A stretch of 15,355 nt of DNA from Burkholderiaceae bacterium (GCA_947461805.1 CANHMJ010000021.1:1-15355), one strand, 5' to 3'; positions 1 through 7,670 are shown, numbered from the stretch's first letter. The notes: generated from the sequence alone by a model not told the origin. Translations and numbers: made by a program.

Positions 1-73
1 CTTCGATGAGGTTGTTTTGCGCATCGGTTAATTTATAGCGAAGCGACACGACGGTATTTTTTTCGATCTTCAT
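1..73 (-). CDS. SlyD-like FKBP-type peptidyl-prolyl isomerase (5' end only)
   Basis: Reading the minus strand from the ATG at 73-71 gives MKIEKNTVVSLRYKLTDAQN, continuing as NLIE before the window edge. This resembles the N-terminus of SlyD-type FKBP prolyl cis-trans isomerases, which begin with a similar run leading into a 'sLrYkLtDa.G' strand. The family assists protein folding in the cytoplasm, and some members bind nickel through a histidine-rich tail; no active-site or tail residue lies inside the window. The gene is divergent from the oxygenase gene that starts at 120. Only 24 codons are visible, so the family call rests on the N-terminal pattern alone. Confidence 0.65.
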   Translation of the reverse strand, partial: MKIEKNTVVSLRYKLTDAQNNLIE

Positions 74-119
74 GCGCGTTGTATGAAAAGCCTATGGTCA
101 GATTAATTGTGAACTGCAG
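74..119. promoter_or_regulatory. Divergent intergenic region between slyD-like gene and roxA-like gene
   Basis: These 46 bp separate two divergent start codons and must hold the 5' signals of one or both genes, unless promoters lie inside the coding sequences. The plus-strand start at 120 has no strong Shine-Dalgarno; the bases before it are TTGTGAACTGCAG. A weak sigma70-like pair (TTGTAT near 79, TTAATT near 102) can be drawn for the plus strand, but the match is poor and I do not call it as a promoter. Confidence 0.4.
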
Positions 120-1394
120 ATGAAATCATTTTACTTGAGCACGCCCTACGAGCCTCCAACACCACCATACCCCTTGCCCATAAAGGCCCCGTGGGCGCTA
201 TTGGGTGGGATCAGCCCTCAGCAATTTATGCAGAAGCACTGGCATAAAAAACCCCTATTGGTACGCGGCGCCATTCCCGCATTTGCGCTTGCGAAGGCTG
301 CTGGCGAGCCACTCGAAAGCCCAATTTCCGCATCGGATTTGGCCGTGCTGGCAGGTCATCCTGATAGTGAATCCCGTCTGATTCAAAGCAAACCCTGGAA
401 AATGGCCCGTGGCCCCTTCTCCAGAAAATCGATTCCATCGATCAGCCAAGCAAATTGGACACTATTACTACAGGGCGCAGATACGCTGCACCCAGCAGCG
501 AAAACCGTTTTGTCTTGGTTCCGATTTATCCCCGATGTTCGCCTCGATGACCTCATGATTAGCATAGCTGGTCCTGGGGGTGGCGTTGGCCCGCATGTGG
601 ATTCCTACGATGTTTTTTTGATTCAAATGTCAGGCCGTCGGCATTGGAAAATCTCAACGCAAGATGACTTAAGCCTAAAGCCTAATTTACCGTTGAAGAT
701 TTTGGCGCAGTTTGAGCCATCCCAGGACTGGGTTTTGGAGCCAGGCGACATGCTCTATTTGCCACCGCATGTGGCGCACGAAGGCATCTCACTCGATGCG
801 GGCTGCCAAACCTGGTCTGTTGGATTTCGGGCAGCTTCCTACCGAGAATTACTCCAAGAGGGTTTGTGGCGTTTAGCAGAATCATTGGATGCCCTACCAG
901 CACTAGAAAGGCGCTACCAAGATCCACAACAAACTGCAACCGATCAGCCAGACACCTTGCCGCCTGAGCTGGTTCAACAGTTACGCACGCACTTGAAGGG
1001 CTTGAGGCTAGACTCCGTCGATACCATGCTTCCAGGGATTGCGTCGTACTTGAGTGAGCCCAAGCCGCATGCCTTTTTTAGTAGCCCAGATCGGCCCCTA
1101 TCGGCCAAGGCATTTGCGCAATACCTTAAGCAAAACCCCCTTCACCCACACCCCCATACGCGGCTCATGCGACTGAATAAGGCCATCTTTTGCAACGGTG
1201 AAAACCAAACGGAAGGTGAATCCTTGGCCGTGAAACTCTGCTGGAATGTGCTTTCTGAAAGGCATACCTTACCGCCATTGGGCGAGGAAAATAGTGCCTA
1301 TTTGGCTGAAATTGCTGCTGGCAACAACTCCCTATACGATGCCTATTGCTCGGGATGGTTATTAATGGCAGGAAAAAACGAAGAATCGCTATAA
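120..1394 (+). CDS. roxA: JmjC/cupin ribosomal oxygenase (50S L16 arginine hydroxylase, RoxA/YcfD-like)
   Basis: This is a 424-residue Fe(II)/2-oxoglutarate-dependent oxygenase. E. coli YcfD/RoxA hydroxylates an arginine of ribosomal protein L16, and that substrate is inferred here by family. The iron-binding triad is visible: H159-V-D161 in GPHVDSYDVFLIQMSGRRHW, and H220 in LYLPPHVAHEG. The segment SGRRHWKI and the strand TWSVGFRA (231-238) match the cupin core. Residues from about 245 to 424 would be the helical dimerisation region and the C-terminal winged-helix domain. The protein is longer than the E. coli enzyme (about 373 residues). Part of the excess is a proline-rich N-terminal stretch (residues 1-25) before the conserved 'W..LGG.S...F...HW.KKPLLVRG' start of the fold. 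The ATG lacks a strong ribosome-binding site, so the true start could differ slightly. A terminator follows 15 bp after the stop, so it appears to be a single-gene unit. Confidence 0.85.
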   Translation: MKSFYLSTPYEPPTPPYPLPIKAPWALLGGISPQQFMQKHWHKKPLLVRGAIPAFALAKAAGEPLESPISASDLAVLAGHPDSESRLIQSKPWKMARGPFSRKSIPSISQANWTLLLQGADTLHPAAKTVLSWFRFIPDVRLDDLMISIAGPGGGVGPHVDSYDVFLIQMSGRRHWKISTQDDLSLKPNLPLKILAQFEPSQDWVLEPGDMLYLPPHVAHEGISLDAGCQTWSVGFRAASYRELLQEGLWRLAESLDALPALERRYQDPQQTATDQPDTLPPELVQQLRTHLKGLRLDSVDTMLPGIASYLSEPKPHAFFSSPDRPLSAKAFAQYLKQNPLHPHPHTRLMRLNKAIFCNGENQTEGESLAVKLCWNVLSERHTLPPLGEENSAYLAEIAAGNNSLYDAYCSGWLLMAGKNEESL

Positions 1395-1409
1395 TAAAAG
1401 GTGAATATT

Positions 1410-1433
1410 GTGCGGGGAAACCCGCACTCTTTT
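1410..1433 (+). terminator. Rho-independent terminator after roxA-like gene
   Basis: A perfect 7-bp stem GTGCGGG (1410-1416) / CCCGCAC (1421-1427) closes a GAAA tetraloop and is followed by TCTTTT. The GNRA loop and GC-rich stem make a stable hairpin. It lies between the roxA stop (1394) and the lipoprotein start (1488), so the two plus-strand genes are probably separate transcripts. Confidence 0.8.
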
Positions 1434-1487
1434 CGAGTTCTATTTAGGCTAACGCCACCAGTCATTCATTATTAAAGGATCAATTAA

Positions 1488-1712
1488 ATGAAAAAATCGC
1501 TCTCACTCGTACTCGCCGCCCTTTTTGCAGTTACTTTAGCTGCTTGCGGCAAAAAAGAAGAGGCAAAGCCAGCTCCAGCACCTGCAGCTGCTCCAGCACC
1601 TGCAGCCGCTCCTGCTGATGCAGCACCTGCTGCAGCTCCAGCTGCACCTGCTACTGGCGCCGCTCCTGCTGCACCAGCGGCAGCTCCAGCACCTGCACCA
1701 GCCGGAAAGTAA
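1488..1712 (+). CDS. Small Ala/Pro-rich lipoprotein
   Basis: This is a 74-residue protein with a clear lipoprotein signal peptide: K2K3, a hydrophobic segment (about 5-16), then the lipobox L-A-A-C ending at C20. The mature protein begins CGKKEEAK and is then about 47 residues of almost pure alanine and proline ending in GK. The residue after the lipidated cysteine is Gly, not Asp, which by E. coli sorting rules suggests outer-membrane rather than inner-membrane retention. The ribosome-binding site AAAGGA (1474-1479) is well placed for the ATG. The coding DNA is internally repetitive (see the repeat entry). Small Ala-rich lipoproteins of this kind occur in related bacteria, but I know no function for them. 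The mature part has no fold I can recognise and probably is an extended polyproline-like spacer or wall-spanning tether; that is inference. It sits between two terminators and is probably monocistronic. Confidence 0.8.
   Translation: MKKSLSLVLAALFAVTLAACGKKEEAKPAPAPAAAPAPAAAPADAAPAAAPAAPATGAAPAAPAAAPAPAPAGK
1572..1697 (+). repeat. Short in-frame coding repeats in the Ala/Pro lipoprotein gene
   Basis: GCTCCAGCACCTGCAGC occurs at 1572-1588 and again at 1590-1606, an 18-bp (six-codon) period encoding APAPAA. A third copy of its first 15 bases lies at 1683-1697. The intervening DNA is degenerate GCN/CCN codons. Such a tract can expand or contract by slippage or recombination without changing frame when whole 18-bp units are gained or lost. 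Confidence 0.7.
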
Positions 1713-1728
1713 TACCCTGCTGAAAAGA

Positions 1729-1757
1729 AAAAAGCCGCTGCAAAGCGGCTTTTTTTA
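1729..1757. terminator. Bidirectional terminator between lipoprotein gene and bamC
   Basis: The stem AAGCCGCT (1732-1739) / AGCGGCTT (1744-1751) has a GCAA loop. It is flanked by an A-run on the left and a T-run on the right. Read on the plus strand it ends the lipoprotein transcript (stop at 1712); read on the minus strand it follows the bamC stop (1773) and ends the long minus-strand gene run. Confidence 0.88.
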
Positions 1758-1772
1758 CGTCTTCATCTCACG

Positions 1773-2909
1773 TTATTTAATCAATTGCTCGTCAAGTAAT
1801 GTCAGCAACCGATATCCAGCAGGAGTGTTTTCTGGTTTGCCAGCATCGTCTTGAACAGTAACCTGCGTCAGGTTATCGCTACTCGACTTGAGTACGACTC
1901 GGTAGCGCTTTGCTTTGAGGCTAGAGTCATCACTACTACTAAAAAGCTTTGAAAAGAATCCTTTGGATTCGCCCACTTCTTTCGGATTAACGTAACGTAC
2001 AAAGTAAATACCCTTGGAGCGATCGCGATCTTCTACTGTGAAATTAGAACGATCTAGCGCTAGACCGACATCACGCCAGGCACGATCAAAACTAGAGCTC
2101 ATATCAATACGGCCGGTGTTATTGGCCTCTTGAACAAACCTCGCTCTCGGAATCTTTGCAGGAGCAACAGCAGCGGCTGCAACTTGGGCACGGGCCGATT
2201 CCTGCGATACGCCCAAACGCTCCATTAAGCGCGCTAGAAAGACAGCTTCGAGTTCGGGATCGTTGGGGCGTGGCGTCCATACGGTAGAGATACAATCTGC
2301 TCCGTCTCTTGCGCACTTTTCTAATGCACCACGCTGGGTAATATAGACCTCGGTCACGCCTGGTCTTTGCACTTCAAGGCGGGTTTTGTATTTATCGCGC
2401 TCACCGGTATCGTAAAGTGAATCCAGCAATTTGCCTAGTGTCTTCCGAATAACATCCTGCGGAATTTTCGAGCGATTTTCTGCCCAATCGGTTTCCATAA
2501 TGCCGGTGGAAGGGGAATCAACTACCAAGAGAAATCCATTCTCTTGCCAGAAATCCTTGATGAGGGGATAGAGTTCTGGCGCTGGTCGTTCAACAACCAG
2601 CCAACGCTTTTCACCGTCCCGCGCAATTCGCATGCCCGGAATTCCGGTAAGTACGTTCTGACGAGTCTGGCTGATTTTTTTAGACGCAGCATTGAACTCC
2701 GACATGGTTGCAGTGCCATCTTGCACAATATAACGGCGGTCGGCCTGAGCCGTAATCAAATCCGGCGGCAGGGTTAGGTTAGGTCCGCGGACTGCGCCTG
2801 CAGCTTTGTAGTCAACCGTATCGTTTTTTGTAACCGAAGTGCAAGCAAGTAAGCTAGTAACGCTTGCGACAATTAAAGTGCGGCGCGTAAAAAGAAATGC
2901 GTTTTTCAT
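1773..2909 (-). CDS. bamC: Outer-membrane protein assembly lipoprotein BamC (NlpB/DapX family)
   Basis: This is a 378-residue lipoprotein, called from the ATG at 2909-2907. The reading frame is open further upstream, but that stretch lies inside dapA. The ATG overlaps the dapA TGA as ATGA, with GGA a few bases upstream. MKNAFLFTRRTLIVASVTSLLAC gives a basic n-region, hydrophobic core and lipobox LLAC with C23 as the lipidated residue; Thr follows, consistent with outer-membrane sorting. After it comes a flexible segment containing DYK and LTLPPDLI, the region by which E. coli BamC contacts BamD. Two helix-grip-like repeats follow, at about residues 95-230 (with 'RWLVVERPAPELYPLIKDFW') and about 265-378 (with 'FDRAWRDVGLALDRSNFTVEDRDRSKGIYFVRY'). 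BamC is an accessory part of the BAM complex that inserts beta-barrel proteins. The dapA-bamC order is the same as in E. coli (dapA-nlpB) and supports the call. Confidence 0.9.
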   Translation of the reverse strand: MKNAFLFTRRTLIVASVTSLLACTSVTKNDTVDYKAAGAVRGPNLTLPPDLITAQADRRYIVQDGTATMSEFNAASKKISQTRQNVLTGIPGMRIARDGEKRWLVVERPAPELYPLIKDFWQENGFLLVVDSPSTGIMETDWAENRSKIPQDVIRKTLGKLLDSLYDTGERDKYKTRLEVQRPGVTEVYITQRGALEKCARDGADCISTVWTPRPNDPELEAVFLARLMERLGVSQESARAQVAAAAVAPAKIPRARFVQEANNTGRIDMSSSFDRAWRDVGLALDRSNFTVEDRDRSKGIYFVRYVNPKEVGESKGFFSKLFSSSDDSSLKAKRYRVVLKSSSDNLTQVTVQDDAGKPENTPAGYRLLTLLDEQLIK

Positions 2910-3808
2910 AATAGTCCAGCGTCTATGAGTGCTTTTTTGAGCGGATCGCGCAATGCGGGACTGAGGGGGGTTAATGGCAAGCGGATGCCCGCCGTAATTT
3001 TCCCCATTTGATGCAGGGCCCATTTAACGGGGATCGGGTTAGCCTCCGTAAACATGGCTTTATGAACCCCGAGTAACTGATATTGAATTGCCCTCGCATT
3101 TGCAACATCGTCAGCCATTGCGGCAGCACAGAGGTCATGCATCAAGCGCGGAGCCACATTGGCAGTTACTGAAATATTTCCTTTGCCGCCCATGAACATT
3201 AGAAATATGGCACTTAAATCATCACCAGACAACACCGCAAAATCGGCATGCCCTGCAGCCTTTAATTCAGCAAGTAGCACACTGCCGCGCTCTAAATTGC
3301 CGGTGGCATCTTTAATACCGATAATGCCCGGAACTCCAGCTAAGCGCACGGTAGTCTCACCCGCTAAGTCCGCTACCGTGCGGCCAGGTACGTTGTACAA
3401 GATCACGGGTAAATCGACTTTTTCAGCAATCGTTTTGAAGTGCTGGTACATGCCTTCTTGCGTTGGCTTGTTGTAATAGGGAACCACTTGGAGACTGGCA
3501 TCTGCTCCGACTTTTTTAGCAAACTCCGTGAGCTCGATTGCCTCGCGGGTGGAATTGCCCCCTGTTCCAGCAATCACGGGAATGCGGCCGTGAATATGAT
3601 CGACTGTGACGCGAATGAGTTCACAATGCTCTTCGACTGAAACCGTGGGCGACTCTCCGCTAGTACCTACAATAACGATACCATCCGTTCCTTCGGCAAC
3701 GTGCCAGTCGAGCAAGTTTTTTAGGCCGGGGTAATCGAGGCTTCCGTCTTCCAACATTGGAGTGACAATGGCCACCATGCTGCCGTGCATCGGCTTCGAT
3801 TTAGGCAT
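2906..3808 (-). CDS. dapA: 4-hydroxy-tetrahydrodipicolinate synthase (DapA)
   Basis: This 300-residue cytoplasmic enzyme condenses pyruvate with L-aspartate semialdehyde, the first committed step to diaminopimelate and lysine. The (beta/alpha)8 active site is visible: K166 in GIIGIKDATGN forms the Schiff base with pyruvate, Y138 in VILYNVPGRT is the catalytic tyrosine, and T49-S50 in VGTSGESPT corresponds to the E. coli Thr44-Thr45 pair (a conservative Thr-to-Ser change). Length matches the family (about 292-300). The ATG at 3808 is preceded by GAGG about 7 bases upstream; a second ATG at residue 7 is possible, but the first has the better spacing. It overlaps bamC by 4 bp, so translation of bamC is likely coupled to it. 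It lies 39 bp after the methyltransferase stop. Confidence 0.95.
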   Translation of the reverse strand: MPKSKPMHGSMVAIVTPMLEDGSLDYPGLKNLLDWHVAEGTDGIVIVGTSGESPTVSVEEHCELIRVTVDHIHGRIPVIAGTGGNSTREAIELTEFAKKVGADASLQVVPYYNKPTQEGMYQHFKTIAEKVDLPVILYNVPGRTVADLAGETTVRLAGVPGIIGIKDATGNLERGSVLLAELKAAGHADFAVLSGDDLSAIFLMFMGGKGNISVTANVAPRLMHDLCAAAMADDVANARAIQYQLLGVHKAMFTEANPIPVKWALHQMGKITAGIRLPLTPLSPALRDPLKKALIDAGLL

Positions 3809-3847
3809 TGGAGCACCTCGCAGGATGGGCTTGGGATTGCACTGTAG

Positions 3848-4453
3848 TCATCCCTGAAATTGTAACGGATGGCGCTCTTTTAGCGCCCCCTTTACAGCGC
3901 ATACGCTCTGCACCATGGCCGGCTTGGGCTGGGCTTGATATAAATCACTGTACGCAAGAACATGAAGACCATGGCGCATTGCAAAATCCAGCAATTCCCC
4001 CGTCTGCAGTAGGAAATCCGGGTTACTAGGCTTGCCAAAGGCGGCATTGCCATGGGCAAATGTCTCGTAAATCAGCACCCCACCCTCAGCCAGCAGATCG
4101 GGCAATAGATCTAAATAAGGCCGGTAAAGGTAATTGGTCGCCACCACGGCATCAAAAAGCCCCGTTCTATCTGCCAAGGGCCATGTTGACCCTTCCAGAT
4201 CTAACTGCTCGATTTGAATCGCCAGGCTCGACTCCGATTGCGCAAGTGCCTCCAGGACTGCAATATCCCGATCCACTGCCAGTACCGAAAACCCCAGCTT
4301 AGCCAGATGCAGACTATGGCGACCTGATCCTGCGGCCAAATCCAGCACTCTTCCGCCCGCAGCGATCAAGGGGCAAAAACGCCTCACCCACTCGGATGGA
4401 CTGGCAATACTAGCGTGCATTGGTACAGCGCCTACCGATTCAGGAATCGTCAC
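3848..4453 (-). CDS. Class I SAM-dependent methyltransferase (TehB-like)
   Basis: This protein has 201 residues if read from the GTG at 4453-4451. Motif I, VLDLAAGSGRHS (about 36-47), is a glycine-rich SAM-binding loop. The acidic residue D61 in LAVDRD ends strand 2 and would hold the ribose. The segment LFDAVVATNYLYRP is motif IV. The pattern, and the short length, resemble TehB/'tellurite resistance' methyltransferases, but the substrate cannot be read from sequence and I give no symbol. An alternative ATG at residue 12 (4420-4418) would give 190 residues; neither start has a strong ribosome-binding site. The GTG is only 5 bp after the trpS stop, which favours coupling. Confidence 0.8.
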   Translation of the reverse strand: MTIPESVGAVPMHASIASPSEWVRRFCPLIAAGGRVLDLAAGSGRHSLHLAKLGFSVLAVDRDIAVLEALAQSESSLAIQIEQLDLEGSTWPLADRTGLFDAVVATNYLYRPYLDLLPDLLAEGGVLIYETFAHGNAAFGKPSNPDFLLQTGELLDFAMRHGLHVLAYSDLYQAQPKPAMVQSVCAVKGALKERHPLQFQG

Positions 4454-4458
4454 GTGGC

Positions 4459-5661
4459 TCAGGTATAAGCAAGGCCCATAGCCTCGCGAACATCCCGCAT
4501 GGTTTCTTGTGCAACTGCACGCGCCTTATCCCCACCCTCGGCAATAATCGCACGCAGCAAGCTAGGGTCATCTAGGTATTGCTGGGCTCGCTCAAACATC
4601 GGCTGCTGCTCGCGCAAGATGCTATCGATGACGGGTTGCTTGCACTCTAAGCAGCCAATGCCCGCTGATTTGCAGCCTTTTTCAGCCCATTCTTGCGTTG
4701 GTTTATCGGAATAAACCAAATGCAGCTGCCACAGGGGACAGCGCGCTGGGTCGCCCGCATCGGTTCTACGGATACGCGCCGGATCGGTGGGCATGGTTTT
4801 AATCGAGCGTTCCACTACGGCAGGCTCTTCCCGAATGCCGATGGTATTGCCATAGGATTTCGACATCTTTTGCCCGTCCAAACCCGGCATACGCGATGCA
4901 GCCGTAAGCAAAGCGTGCGGCTCGGGCAGGATCACTTTGCGAGATCCCTCGAGGTAACCAAAGAGGCGCTCCCGATCAGTATTGGAAATGCTTTGGGCCT
5001 GCTGAAGCAATTCCCTGGCCCGTTCAATCGCATCAACTTCACCACGTTCTTGGTAGGCAATACGGCACTCGGTATAGAACTTCGCTGCTTTGTTGCCGAG
5101 TTTCTGAATCGATTCCTGGGCTTTGGCTTCAAAACCAGGCTCACGCCCGTATAAATTATTAAAACGGCGGGCCACTTCGCGGGTCATCTCCACGTGCGGC
5201 ACCTGATCCTCGCCAACGGGGACGTGTTGTGCGCGGTAAATCAAGATATCAGCCGATTGCAGCAAGGGGTAACCTAAAAAACCATAGGTCTGTAAATCCT
5301 TTTCCTTAAGCTTTTCAATCTGGTCTTTGTAAGTTGGAACACGCTCCAACCATCCGAGTGGCGTTCCCATCGATAACAACAGAAACAGTTCAGCATGCTC
5401 GGGTACACGGCTCTGAATAAAAAGGGTTGCTTGTTTTGGATCGACGCCGGCAGCCAGCCAGTCGATCACCATCTCCCACACTGATGCCTCGATCACATCT
5501 GGGGTTTCATAATGGGTGGTGAGTGCATGCCAATCGGCCACAAAGAAAAAACAGGGGTACTGGGATTGCAACTGGACCCAGTTTTTTAACACACCATGGT
5601 AATGGCCTAAATGCAAATGACCCGTTGGCCTCATTCCGGATAGTACGCGCTGAGCAAACAT
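4459..5661 (-). CDS. trpS: Tryptophanyl-tRNA synthetase, long form with four-cysteine motif
   Basis: This 400-residue class I synthetase charges tRNA-Trp. The HIGH-type motif is HLHLGHY (15-21) and the KMSKS motif is GQKMSKSYGN (263-272). The core segment YPLLQSADIL (131-140) followed by VPVGEDQVPHVEMTRE (148-162) is typical of TrpRS and binds tryptophan and ATP. It is about 65 residues longer than E. coli TrpRS (334). Much of the extra length is a helical insertion at about 178-240, between the Rossmann fold core and KMSKS. Four cysteines, C308, C330, C337 and C340, form C-x21-C-x6-C-x2-C, very close to the [4Fe-4S] ligand pattern described for Thermotoga maritima TrpRS. The ATG at 5661 has GAAGG about 10 bases upstream. 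It lies 46 bp after the PHP gene and 5 bp before the methyltransferase. Confidence 0.96.
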   Translation of the reverse strand: MFAQRVLSGMRPTGHLHLGHYHGVLKNWVQLQSQYPCFFFVADWHALTTHYETPDVIEASVWEMVIDWLAAGVDPKQATLFIQSRVPEHAELFLLLSMGTPLGWLERVPTYKDQIEKLKEKDLQTYGFLGYPLLQSADILIYRAQHVPVGEDQVPHVEMTREVARRFNNLYGREPGFEAKAQESIQKLGNKAAKFYTECRIAYQERGEVDAIERARELLQQAQSISNTDRERLFGYLEGSRKVILPEPHALLTAASRMPGLDGQKMSKSYGNTIGIREEPAVVERSIKTMPTDPARIRRTDAGDPARCPLWQLHLVYSDKPTQEWAEKGCKSAGIGCLECKQPVIDSILREQQPMFERAQQYLDDPSLLRAIIAEGGDKARAVAQETMRDVREAMGLAYT

Positions 5662-5707
5662 AATTAAGTGGCCTTCGTCGGCGTTTTAGTAAATAGCATT
5701 ACAGAGT

Positions 5708-6556
5708 CTAATGGAATACTGACCACACTGGGGTTAAGTGTTCTGGCAAATGCGGCAATTTGCCCAAGTCAATATAACTCTCCCGCGGATCATGAAAATC
5801 AGAGCCGCGCGATGCCATGAAGCCATAGTGCTCGGCAGCCTTTGAATAGATTTGATATTGTGCGGGGCTATGACTACCGGTAACCACCTCAATTGCGAGA
5901 CCGCCCAACTCTTTGAAGTGCTTAAAGAGCTCATCGAGCTGCATGGCCGTTAATTTGTAACGCCCGGGATGAGCAATCACCGCCACTCCCCCTGCCGCCT
6001 TAATCCATGCCACCGCATCATCTAGGCTAGCCCATTGATGTGGAACGTAACCGGGCTTGTGTTCTACTAAATAGTTCTTAAACACCTGATCGGTATCGCG
6101 GCATACACCCTGTTCGACCAAAAAGCGTGCAAAGTGGGTTCGTGAGATCAGTTCGGGGTTGCCGGCATACAGAAGTGCGCCCTCAAAGCTACCTGCAATG
6201 CCCGCTTTAGCCAACTGCTCGGCCATCATCTTGGCACGATTCTGCCGACCATCCCGAGTACGGCGTAAGCCTTCCAAAATCCCAATGTGCTCAGCATCAA
6301 TGCCGAGGCCCACAATGTGAATCGTATGACCCATCCAGGTAACCGAAATCTCAACGCCGGAAAGGTAATCCATACCTAAGTCGCGCGCTGCATTTTTAGC
6401 CCGAAGTTGACCGCCCAGCTCATCATGGTCGGTTAGGGCCCACAAATGAACCCCATTTTCAAATGCGCGAAGTGCCAAGGTCTCTGGTGTCAAGGTGCCA
6501 TCCGAGACGACAGAATGGCAGTGCAAATCAGCATTTAGAATGAAAGGGCTTGTCAT
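5708..6556 (-). CDS. PHP-domain 3',5'-nucleotide phosphatase / RNase AM-like protein
   Basis: This 282-residue metal-dependent phosphoesterase belongs to the family of E. coli YciV (RNase AM, also called TrpH) and the Chromobacterium 3',5'-nucleotide phosphatase. Four PHP metal-binding motifs are visible: DLHCHS (10-15), TDHDE (42-46), the glutamate in SGVEIS (E69) with H80 in THHIVG-like GHTIHIVG, and late AHPGRYKLT and GSDFHDPRE. Length matches the family (about 280-295). Members remove 3'-phosphate from 3',5'-bisphosphonucleotides and shorten the 5' ends of small RNAs; which activity dominates here is not readable. The ATG at 6556 has AGGGG unusually close (only a few bases), and lies 9 bp after the zapE stop. 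Location next to trpS is shared with enterobacteria, where yciV lies near the trp operon, although the neighbours there differ. Confidence 0.87.
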   Translation of the reverse strand: MTSPFILNADLHCHSVVSDGTLTPETLALRAFENGVHLWALTDHDELGGQLRAKNAARDLGMDYLSGVEISVTWMGHTIHIVGLGIDAEHIGILEGLRRTRDGRQNRAKMMAEQLAKAGIAGSFEGALLYAGNPELISRTHFARFLVEQGVCRDTDQVFKNYLVEHKPGYVPHQWASLDDAVAWIKAAGGVAVIAHPGRYKLTAMQLDELFKHFKELGGLAIEVVTGSHSPAQYQIYSKAAEHYGFMASRGSDFHDPRESYIDLGKLPHLPEHLTPVWSVFH

Positions 6557-6565
6557 GCCCCTATT

Positions 6566-7669
6566 TTAGGTCAAGCCGGCGTGGACCACACGGCGCGGCG
6601 CATCTAAATAGTCACGAGACTGCATTTCAACTAGCCGGGACACGGTTCGCGCAAACTCACCCACAATTTGCCCCTCGGTATAAAGCTGATCTGCTGGCAG
6701 CTCAGCACTCATAATGAGTTTGATTTTATGGTCGTACAGCACATCGATCAGCCAGATAAAGCGCCGAGCCTCATTGGTCATGCGGGGCGGCATATAGGTC
6801 ACCCCGGATAAAAAAACGGTGTGAAAGAGATTAGCGATCTCCAAATAATCGTTCTGTGAGCGCGGCCCCATGCACAGGGTTTTAAAGTCAAACCACACCA
6901 CGCCAGCAGCGCGGTGCATCGGCCTGATTTCACGTGACTCAATCCGCAAGACGGGATTCTTTTCTTCTGGCTCTTTACCTAATACCGAGCGAAAGGTCTG
7001 CATCATCAGCACATCATTCACCGAAGTTAAGGGCTGGAAATAGGCTTGTACTTGCGCCATCTGCATTTGTCGGTAGTCGGAACCTGCATCCACATTGAGT
7101 ACATCCAGCTTGCTCTCAAGTAAAGCAATCGCAGGCAATAAGCGATCCCGATGCAAGCCATTTGGATATAGCTGATCCGGCTTGTAATTGGAGGTCATGA
7201 TGAATTGCACCCGATCTTCAAATAGCGCGCTCAATAACCGATACAGAATCATGGCATCCGCAATGTCGTTAATGTGAAACTCATCAAAGCAAATTAAACG
7301 ATAGCGCTGGGCAATGCGCTTAGACAACTCATCCAATGGATCGGCCATACCAGATAGCTCATGCAACTCACGATGTACCTCGCGCATGAATTCATGAAAG
7401 TGAATGCGAATCTTTTTCTCGAGTGGTGAAGCAGCAAAAAAACAATCCATCAAGAACGATTTCCCGCGACCCACCCCACCCCAGAGGTAGACTCCCCTCG
7501 GTAATGCAGGGTGGAATAACTTTTTGGTGAGCGCGTTGCTGCGGACATCTTTGTACGCAACCCACTCATCCTCACAGCGCTGCAGGCGTTCAACTGCGCG
7601 CTCCTGCGCGGGATCGGAATGAAACCCGCGCGCCTCCAGCTCTTTACGGTAAAACGCGAGTGTGCTCAA
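6566..7669 (-). CDS. zapE: Cell-division ATPase ZapE (AFG1-like)
   Basis: This 367-residue AAA-type P-loop ATPase is close in length to E. coli ZapE (375). Walker A is GGVGRGKS (64-71), Walker B is LICFDEF (125-131) and a sensor-1-like MTSN is at 158-161. The C-terminal FIWLIDVLYDHKIKLIMSAE is characteristic of the AFG1/ZapE family. In E. coli ZapE associates with the Z-ring and affects FtsZ bundling under low oxygen or high temperature; mitochondrial relatives handle respiratory-complex subunits. The only good start is TTG (7669-7667): no ATG or GTG lies between it and the Walker A region. It is separated from the lpd TAA by a single base (TAAGTTG), with no strong ribosome-binding site, so termination-reinitiation from lpd is likely. 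Confidence 0.9.
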   Translation of the reverse strand: MSTLAFYRKELEARGFHSDPAQERAVERLQRCEDEWVAYKDVRSNALTKKLFHPALPRGVYLWGGVGRGKSFLMDCFFAASPLEKKIRIHFHEFMREVHRELHELSGMADPLDELSKRIAQRYRLICFDEFHINDIADAMILYRLLSALFEDRVQFIMTSNYKPDQLYPNGLHRDRLLPAIALLESKLDVLNVDAGSDYRQMQMAQVQAYFQPLTSVNDVLMMQTFRSVLGKEPEEKNPVLRIESREIRPMHRAAGVVWFDFKTLCMGPRSQNDYLEIANLFHTVFLSGVTYMPPRMTNEARRFIWLIDVLYDHKIKLIMSAELPADQLYTEGQIVGEFARTVSRLVEMQSRDYLDAPRRVVHAGLT

Positions 7670-7670
7670 C

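Noticed and set aside
1618..1854. A 78-codon frame overlapping the Ala/Pro lipoprotein and running through the terminator.
   Set aside because: Its Gln/Leu/His-rich start is the shifted reading of GCN/CCN repeats, and it crosses a strong terminator and the bamC 3' end.
2910..3023. A longer BamC beginning at 3023.
   Set aside because: The added 38 residues lie inside the dapA coding region and would place a lipoprotein signal peptide in the middle of the protein. The ATG at 2909 starts an ideal signal peptide with a lipobox.
4693..5154. A 153-codon open frame antisense to trpS.
   Set aside because: It overlaps conserved TrpRS coding sequence including the KMSKS region, and its product has no recognisable domain.
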